Source: Micromonospora rifamycinica
GTDB taxonomy: Bacteria; Actinomycetota; Actinomycetes; Mycobacteriales; Micromonosporaceae
Direction: 5' to 3'
Assembly (NCBI RefSeq): GCF_900090265.1
Contig: NZ_LT607752.1
Coordinates: forward strand, 434,001 to 498,000
DNA length: 64,000 bases
Shown here: piece after piece, positions 59,479 to 64,000 of the stretch
Layout: each line of letters starts with the position of its first letter
How positions within the stretch are numbered: the stretch's first letter is position 1
Position numbers and translations under genes: made by a program
The notes under the pieces: model-generated
Database searches by the model: none
The model's input: the letters and a program-made list of their open reading frames with translations, nothing else
Told to the model about the DNA's origin: nothing

Positions 59479-61473
59479 GTGCGACCGAGGGTGTGGAAAG
59501 CGATGGTGGGGATGCGGCGAGCCTTTGTCATGGTGCTGCTGGTCGGGATCGCGCTGGTCGTACCGGCGGGACCGGTGGGTGCGGTACCCGCCGAGACCGG
59601 CCGGTACTACGTGGTCGGACCCCCGGTCGACGGCCAACGGGAGTACCTCTACGCCATCGCGCTGCGTACCCTCGGTAACGGCAACCGGTTCCGGGAGATC
59701 GTCGACCTCAACGTGGGGCGGGTGCAACCGGACGGCGAGACGTTCACCGACGGTGTGGTCCTGCGCCCCGGCTGGCGGCTCGTGCTGCCCCGGGACGCGA
59801 AGGGCCAGGGGGTACGGATCGGCCGCCTGCCGCAGGTCGCTTCGCGTCCACCGAGCCCACCGAGCCCGAGCGCGCGGGCCTCGACCCCTTCCCGGCCCAC
59901 CGCGACCCCCCGTACGGCGGCTGCGTCCACGACGGTCGCGTCCCGGCCCGCCGCCACCCCGGCGCAGGCGGGCACCCGGGCGGTCGGACGACCTCCCGAC
60001 GCCCCGCAGTCGACCGGCCCGTTGAGCCCGCTGCTGATCCGGGCCGGTGCCGGGATGCTGGCGGTGTTCTTCGCCGCCGTCGCCGTCATGTTGCTGCGTC
60101 GGGGCGGGGGCCGCCGGGTGGTGCTGGAGGACGACGGACCCTGGCCGCCACCGCGGCACCACACCCCGACCCCCGCCGAGATCGCCGCCGGACCGACGGT
60201 CGACGACCCGGAGCCGCCGCCGGCTCCGGCGACCCTGCCCGCCTCGCCGCCACCGGCGACCCTGTCCGCGCCGCCGCCACCGGTCATCCTGCCGGCACCG
60301 CCCCGGTCGACCCACCCGCTGCCCCCGCCGGTGACCCGATCGGCGCCACCGCCGCTACCGGCGCCACCACCACCCGCCCCTGCGGCACCGCAGGCACTAC
60401 CGGCACCGGGCCTGACGGCACCGCAGACGCTGCCGCCGTCGAGCCTGTCGGCTCCGTCGTCGACCGCACCGGCCCCGCAGGCCCCGCCGTCACCGGCCCC
60501 TCCGCCCGGCATCCGGTCGGCCCCTGCGGCACCGGCCCTGCCGGGGGGCACGGCGACGGAGCCGGCCGCATCCGCCACCGCCGCGTCGTCGCCCCCGGCC
60601 CCGGTCCGGCCGCCGAAGCCGGTCTGGCCGCCCCGGACACCGCAGTCGGCACCACCCCGACCCACCGCCGTGGGCGTACCACCGCCGGCCACGCCGGTCC
60701 CGGCCACGCCGGTCCCGGCCACGCCGGTCCCGGTCCCGGCGTCGGCCGCACCAGCACCAGCACCGGCACCGGCCGTGCCGGTGGAGGCGGCCCGGGACGT
60801 CCTGCCGGTGGGCTCACCGAACCCCGCCCGGCCGGCGACCGTAGCCCCGGCCCTACCCGCCGGACCCGCGCTGCCCCGACCGGCGGTGCCGAGTGGGAAC
60901 GACGTCCCGTACCTGCACACCGAGCTGGAGACCGGGCTGGGGGTGATCCGGGTCAGGCTGGTCGGGGTGGCGGCGGGCCGGGGTGCTCCCGCCTATGCCT
61001 GGCTCGGCCCGGACGAGGCCGCCCCACCGGCGAGCCTGCCGTTGGTGCTGGGGCGCAGGGGGCCGTGGCGGCTGCACGTCGACCTGGGGCGGGCACCGGA
61101 CGTGCTGACCCTGGTCGGCGACACCGACGACTGCCGGCACACCGCCGCCCTCTTCGCCGGGCAGTTGCGCGCCGCCGGGATCGGTGTGGCCACCGTGGGC
61201 GGGGTGCTCGGCGGGCAGGCCCCGGAGGGCTGCCGGTCACTGCCGGGACTGCCCGCCGCTGCCGCCCCCGGTGCGGACCCGCCCCCGCCGTACGTGGTGT
61301 TCACCCCCGGTCTGGCCGCCACGGAGCTGGCCGGGGCGCGTCGACTCGCCACGGACACCGGTGGACGGTGCGTGCCGGTGGTGATCGGGCCGGTGCCCGC
61401 CGGCCGGTGGTCGGTTCAGGTGGGCTCGGCCGACGGGCGCGCTCCGGCGGCCCGGTCGGGTACGGCGGACTGA
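59479..61473 (+). CDS. Exported LysM-like domain protein with very long Pro/Ala-rich linker
   Basis: About 664 aa. The GTG at 59479 sits 6 bp after GGGAGG, whereas the in-frame ATG at 59473 touches that ribosome site. Order: signal peptide; an N-terminal domain (about 38-115: RYYVVGPPVDGQREYLYAIA, FREIVDLN, VLRPGWRLVLP) with the layout of a LysM domain; a linker; one membrane span (about 184-204); roughly 280 residues of Pro/Ala repeats; and a C-terminal alpha/beta domain ending AGRWSVQVGSADGR. The final 58 bp overlap the convergent gene. Similar exported LysM-type proteins occur near type VII secretion genes in actinomycetes, but none of those genes is visible here. Confidence 0.78.
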   Translation: MRPRVWKAMVGMRRAFVMVLLVGIALVVPAGPVGAVPAETGRYYVVGPPVDGQREYLYAIALRTLGNGNRFREIVDLNVGRVQPDGETFTDGVVLRPGWRLVLPRDAKGQGVRIGRLPQVASRPPSPPSPSARASTPSRPTATPRTAAASTTVASRPAATPAQAGTRAVGRPPDAPQSTGPLSPLLIRAGAGMLAVFFAAVAVMLLRRGGGRRVVLEDDGPWPPPRHHTPTPAEIAAGPTVDDPEPPPAPATLPASPPPATLSAPPPPVILPAPPRSTHPLPPPVTRSAPPPLPAPPPPAPAAPQALPAPGLTAPQTLPPSSLSAPSSTAPAPQAPPSPAPPPGIRSAPAAPALPGGTATEPAASATAASSPPAPVRPPKPVWPPRTPQSAPPRPTAVGVPPPATPVPATPVPATPVPVPASAAPAPAPAPAVPVEAARDVLPVGSPNPARPATVAPALPAGPALPRPAVPSGNDVPYLHTELETGLGVIRVRLVGVAAGRGAPAYAWLGPDEAAPPASLPLVLGRRGPWRLHVDLGRAPDVLTLVGDTDDCRHTAALFAGQLRAAGIGVATVGGVLGGQAPEGCRSLPGLPAAAAPGADPPPPYVVFTPGLAATELAGARRLATDTGGRCVPVVIGPVPAGRWSVQVGSADGRAPAARSGTAD

Positions 61474-63551
61474 AGGCCGGCGACGGCGGACGGCAGCGGC
61501 CCGGGAGCCACCTCGGTGATCCGCTGCCAACCGCCGGCCTGCGCCCGGTAGGCGCGCTGCACCACGATCCGGTCGTACGACCGGCTGCCGAGGACCAACG
61601 GCACTCCGGCCCGGTGCAGCCGCTCCACCCTGGTCCGCACCAGGCGCAGCCCGGACACCATGGCGTGGGTGGCGTCGACGTCGACGGTACGGCCGGCCGG
61701 CACCCGTACCTCCAGCAGCAACCGGCCCGGCCGGGCCACGGGCCGCTGCTGGTAGAGCGGTAGCCAGCCCCGGGGCAGCCCCCGCGACCGCGTCGGCAGC
61801 AGGGCGTACGCCTGCCGGGTGCCGAATCCCGGCCAGCGGCGGACGTCCTGGGGCAGCCCGGCGACCGACCGGCTGGTCGGCGCGGGACGGATCCGCAACG
61901 GCTCGTCGGTGGTCTCCACGGTGGACCGCAACCGCCCGAAGCCCTCGGACCGCAACGCGCCCAGCACCCGTACCCGGTCGAGGCGGGCCGCCGGCAGCAG
62001 GTAGGTGTCCGGACCGCCCAGGACGTGTCTGAACCGGGCCGGGACGTGCGAGCGCAGCACTCCCGTCGGGATCGCACCACCCGGCCCGACCCGGACCCGC
62101 AGCAGGTCGCCGCCGGTGGGCGCGGACCGGGGGTCGAGGAAGGCGGCCAGGAACAACTCGACGCTCGGCACGCCCTCGGTGACCGCGCTGGCCGGATCGC
62201 CCTCGATGAGGACGAACGCCTCGAACACCTCGGCGTTGACCTGCTGGCCCCGCCGTAGCCAGGGCGGGCCGTAGTCCGCTGCGCGACGGTTCTCGGTGAC
62301 CAGGGCGGGTCGGCGGAGGGAGCCGGTGCGGTGCTCGGCCGTCGCGTCCCCGGTCACCGTGCCGTCGACCGCCGGGGACGCGACGGCGACGCTGCCGGGG
62401 GCCGGGGCGGGGAGCCCGGTGCCGGACGGCCGGGCCGTCGGGTCACCGGTGGCCGTGCCGTCGACCGCAGCGGCGGCGTCGCCCACCCCGGCGGTGGGGA
62501 CGGCCGCCACCGCGACCCGCTGCCGCTCCCGTCGGGACACCAGCAGCCCCTCGGGGGTGGCGTCGAGGGTGGACGCACCGTCGGCGTACCGCGGCCGGTG
62601 CGCCTGCCAGGCGGCGACCGCGCCGGCCGGGTCGAACGCGCGCAGGTCACGCCGGTCGTCGACCAGGTCGGCCCGGCCGCCCGCGGGTGGCGTCCAGACG
62701 GTTGCCCCGGTCGTCTCGGCCAGCTCCGCCACCTGCGTGCGGAGTCGGGCCTGCTCGTCGGCGTCGGACGGCCAGGTCAGCCAGAGGCGCAGGTCGGCAC
62801 CGTAGAGCGGCAGGTCGCCGAGGAGTGCGGCGAGCCGGTCGCCACCGTGCACGGCCTGGGTGCCGCTGTAGTCGCCGACCAGGAAACCCCCGGAACGGGC
62901 CGTGACGGCGACCGTGACCACCCCGGTCGACGCGCCCAGCCGGTGCGCGGTGGCCCGCCTGGTGACGAAGTCGGCCCGGGTGGCGAGGGCGAGCCCGTCC
63001 GGCAGCGGTAGGCCCACCACTCCGGTACGGGGACGGACCAGACCGTCGTCCACCGCGAACCAGCCCGGCAGCGGGGTGGCGAGATCCGGTGGCTGGAGCA
63101 CGAGCCAGTCCATCGGCTGGCGGGTCACCCGGTCCAACGGCACCGCGTCCAGGGGGACGGCGTCGGTGCCCGGTGGGGTGGTTGCGCCGGCGGTCCGGTC
63201 GGTGGCGTGCCGGATGTCGGAGCCGTCCGGGCTGACCAGCACGTCGTGTCCGAGCAGCCCGGCCACCTCGGTGAACAGGTCGAGGTGCCGGGCCCCGTCG
63301 TCGGCGAGGATCCGGACGTCCTGGGCGGCGTCCCCGCCCCGGCGGACCAGGGTGGCGACGGCGCGGGCGTCGAGTGGCCGGTCGGGGGCGGTGGGTACCA
63401 CCAGGCGTCCGCCCGGTCCGGGCGCCAGCCAGAGGTCGAACAGCCCGGCGATCCGGCGGTGGCGGCGTGGGTCGAAGCGCCGGGTGGCCGGCACCCGGTC
63501 CAGACCGTGGCCGTCCGCCGGTCCTGTGGCCCGCCCAGACCCGTGCACCAT
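61416..63551 (-). CDS. Large protein of unknown function
   Basis: A 711 aa protein without signal peptide or clear membrane span. It starts with ATG at 63551. The N-terminal half (about 30-330) looks alpha/beta, with LFDLWLAPGPGGRLVVPTAPDRPL, WLVLQPPD, LYGADLRLWLTWPSDADEQARL and a QAHRPRYADG stretch (parts). A low-complexity Ala/Thr/Gly linker of about 70 residues follows. The C-terminal half (about 430-700) has PPWLRRGQQVNAEVFEAFV and a Leu/Arg-rich beta domain. I recognise no catalytic motif. It is convergent with one LysM-like protein and divergent from the other, and probably belongs with them. Confidence 0.75.
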   Translation of the reverse strand: MVHGSGRATGPADGHGLDRVPATRRFDPRRHRRIAGLFDLWLAPGPGGRLVVPTAPDRPLDARAVATLVRRGGDAAQDVRILADDGARHLDLFTEVAGLLGHDVLVSPDGSDIRHATDRTAGATTPPGTDAVPLDAVPLDRVTRQPMDWLVLQPPDLATPLPGWFAVDDGLVRPRTGVVGLPLPDGLALATRADFVTRRATAHRLGASTGVVTVAVTARSGGFLVGDYSGTQAVHGGDRLAALLGDLPLYGADLRLWLTWPSDADEQARLRTQVAELAETTGATVWTPPAGGRADLVDDRRDLRAFDPAGAVAAWQAHRPRYADGASTLDATPEGLLVSRRERQRVAVAAVPTAGVGDAAAAVDGTATGDPTARPSGTGLPAPAPGSVAVASPAVDGTVTGDATAEHRTGSLRRPALVTENRRAADYGPPWLRRGQQVNAEVFEAFVLIEGDPASAVTEGVPSVELFLAAFLDPRSAPTGGDLLRVRVGPGGAIPTGVLRSHVPARFRHVLGGPDTYLLPAARLDRVRVLGALRSEGFGRLRSTVETTDEPLRIRPAPTSRSVAGLPQDVRRWPGFGTRQAYALLPTRSRGLPRGWLPLYQQRPVARPGRLLLEVRVPAGRTVDVDATHAMVSGLRLVRTRVERLHRAGVPLVLGSRSYDRIVVQRAYRAQAGGWQRITEVAPGPLPSAVAGLQSAVPDRAAGARPSAEPT

Positions 63552-63827
63552 CGCCCCACTTCCGTCTCCACCGGCACGGATCCGTCCGTGCCGTCCGCCC
63601 GCCGCCGTCGATGGTGGACGTCCGTCCGTCTGCCGGTCACCCGCTCCCGCCGGGGGGTACGGCCCGAGGAGATCTGCCCGTCATCAGCTGCCGGTACTCT
63701 CGGCAGACCTCATGACGAGGATCATGGAAATCTGGTTCAGATTGATTTGAACGGACCGGCCGCAGATCCGCAATAGACGGGTGAGGGCCGGTGACGCTCG
63801 GCCATGGTGACTGAAGGAGGACACCCA
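63552..63827. promoter_or_regulatory. Divergent promoter region with small dyads
   Basis: The 276 bp gap contains a dyad CATGA-6-TCATG (63711-63726) and a 6-bp hairpin AATCTG-GTT-CAGATT (63729-63743) in an A/T-rich patch, about 85 bp before the right-hand gene. No gene was found in it. Confidence 0.45.
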
Positions 63828-64000
63828 GTGCTGGCGAAGCGCTCGATCCTTGCCCGCCTGCTCGCGGTGGCGATGGCCGGCTGCGTGCTGATGACGCTGA
63901 CCGGGCCGGCGGTCGCGCGGGCCAAGAAAGATCCGCAGCCCTACGTGAAGTACTACGTGGTCGCGGCACAGTACCAGGGCCAGCCGGAGAGCCTGACGGA
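63828..64000 (+). CDS. Exported LysM-like protein (partial, runs off the window)
   Basis: GTG at 63828 behind a strong GGAGGACACC ribosome site. The 57 visible codons give a signal peptide (RLLAVAMAGCVLMTLTGPAVARA) and then KYYVVAAQYQGQPESLTE. This matches the start of the mature LysM-like protein encoded 4 kb to the left (RYYVVGPPVDGQREYLYA), so they are paralogues at least over this domain. The rest lies outside the window. Confidence 0.8.
   Translation, partial: MLAKRSILARLLAVAMAGCVLMTLTGPAVARAKKDPQPYVKYYVVAAQYQGQPESLT

Noticed and set aside
59479..64000. Calling this region a type VII secretion locus
   Set aside because: No EccB/C/D, mycosin or WXG100 gene is visible; only LysM-like proteins suggest it.
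1..64000. tRNA, rRNA or intact transposase genes
   Set aside because: Read through for characteristic cloverleaf ends, rRNA cores and DDE-type transposase motifs on both strands; none was convincing.

Overview
The window is very GC-rich DNA with GTG starts, tightly packed operons, actinobacterial ECF sigma factor/anti-sigma pairs, Tat-type lipoprotein signals and secreted carbohydrate enzymes. Together these point to a filamentous actinomycete, most likely in or near Micromonosporaceae; this assignment is an inference from gene style, with no rRNA to confirm it. No tRNA, rRNA, CRISPR array or complete insertion sequence was seen.

Region 1 (1-4.1 kb, minus): a peptide-type ABC importer (binding protein, two permeases; the operon runs off the left edge) with a Gfo/Idh/MocA dehydrogenase, behind a palindromic operator. 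Region 2 (4.5-15.9 kb): a SWIM zinc-finger protein coupled to a very large partner. Next to it lies a signalling/conflict-type module: a TPR-CHAT protease, a small Cys/His-rich protein, a membrane protein, and a translationally coupled vWA - PP2C phosphatase - protein kinase triad of TerY-P type. This is the strongest candidate for an incompletely described system here.

Region 3 (16-24.3 kb): a secreted pectate lyase (PL3), then a decayed RHS/HINT polymorphic toxin. The toxin has lost its 5' part and has frameshifts near its 5' end and in its toxin tip, and the adjacent immunity gene is frameshifted too. An HxlR/RidA divergent pair, a short RCC1-repeat protein and a secreted GH43-AbfB enzyme follow. 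Region 4 (24.4-33.7 kb): a SigG-like sigma factor with a divergent alpha/beta hydrolase, a huge secreted M91-peptidase/vWD fusion, a flavin reductase preceded by a possible cysteine-type leader peptide, a secreted PQQ-type sugar dehydrogenase with CBM2, and a membrane-anchored hydrolase.

Region 5 (33.8-39.5 kb, minus): a DUF6297-type ABC exporter and an LplB/LplC-type sugar ABC importer with a ROK-like operator. Region 6 (39.7-44.2 kb): a small P-loop NTPase, a SigE-family sigma factor with a membrane partner, a lipoprotein paralogue of that partner, a dihydrofolate-reductase-fold protein and an ankyrin protein. Region 7 (44.3-46 kb): a cobalamin riboswitch controlling CbtB, CbtA and a divergent histidine phosphatase. 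Region 8 (46.1-54.4 kb): a copper/iron set with a PepSY protein, CopC, DyP peroxidase, PCu(A)C chaperone, anti-sigma and sigma factor, and a divergent CopC fusion protein.

Region 9 (54.5-59.3 kb): pdxY, a MocR regulator whose start codon overlaps that of a divergent EamA exporter, a DUF817 membrane protein and a small membrane protein. Region 10 (59.5-64 kb): two secreted proteins sharing a LysM-like N-terminal motif flank a large protein of unknown function; the last gene runs off the right edge.
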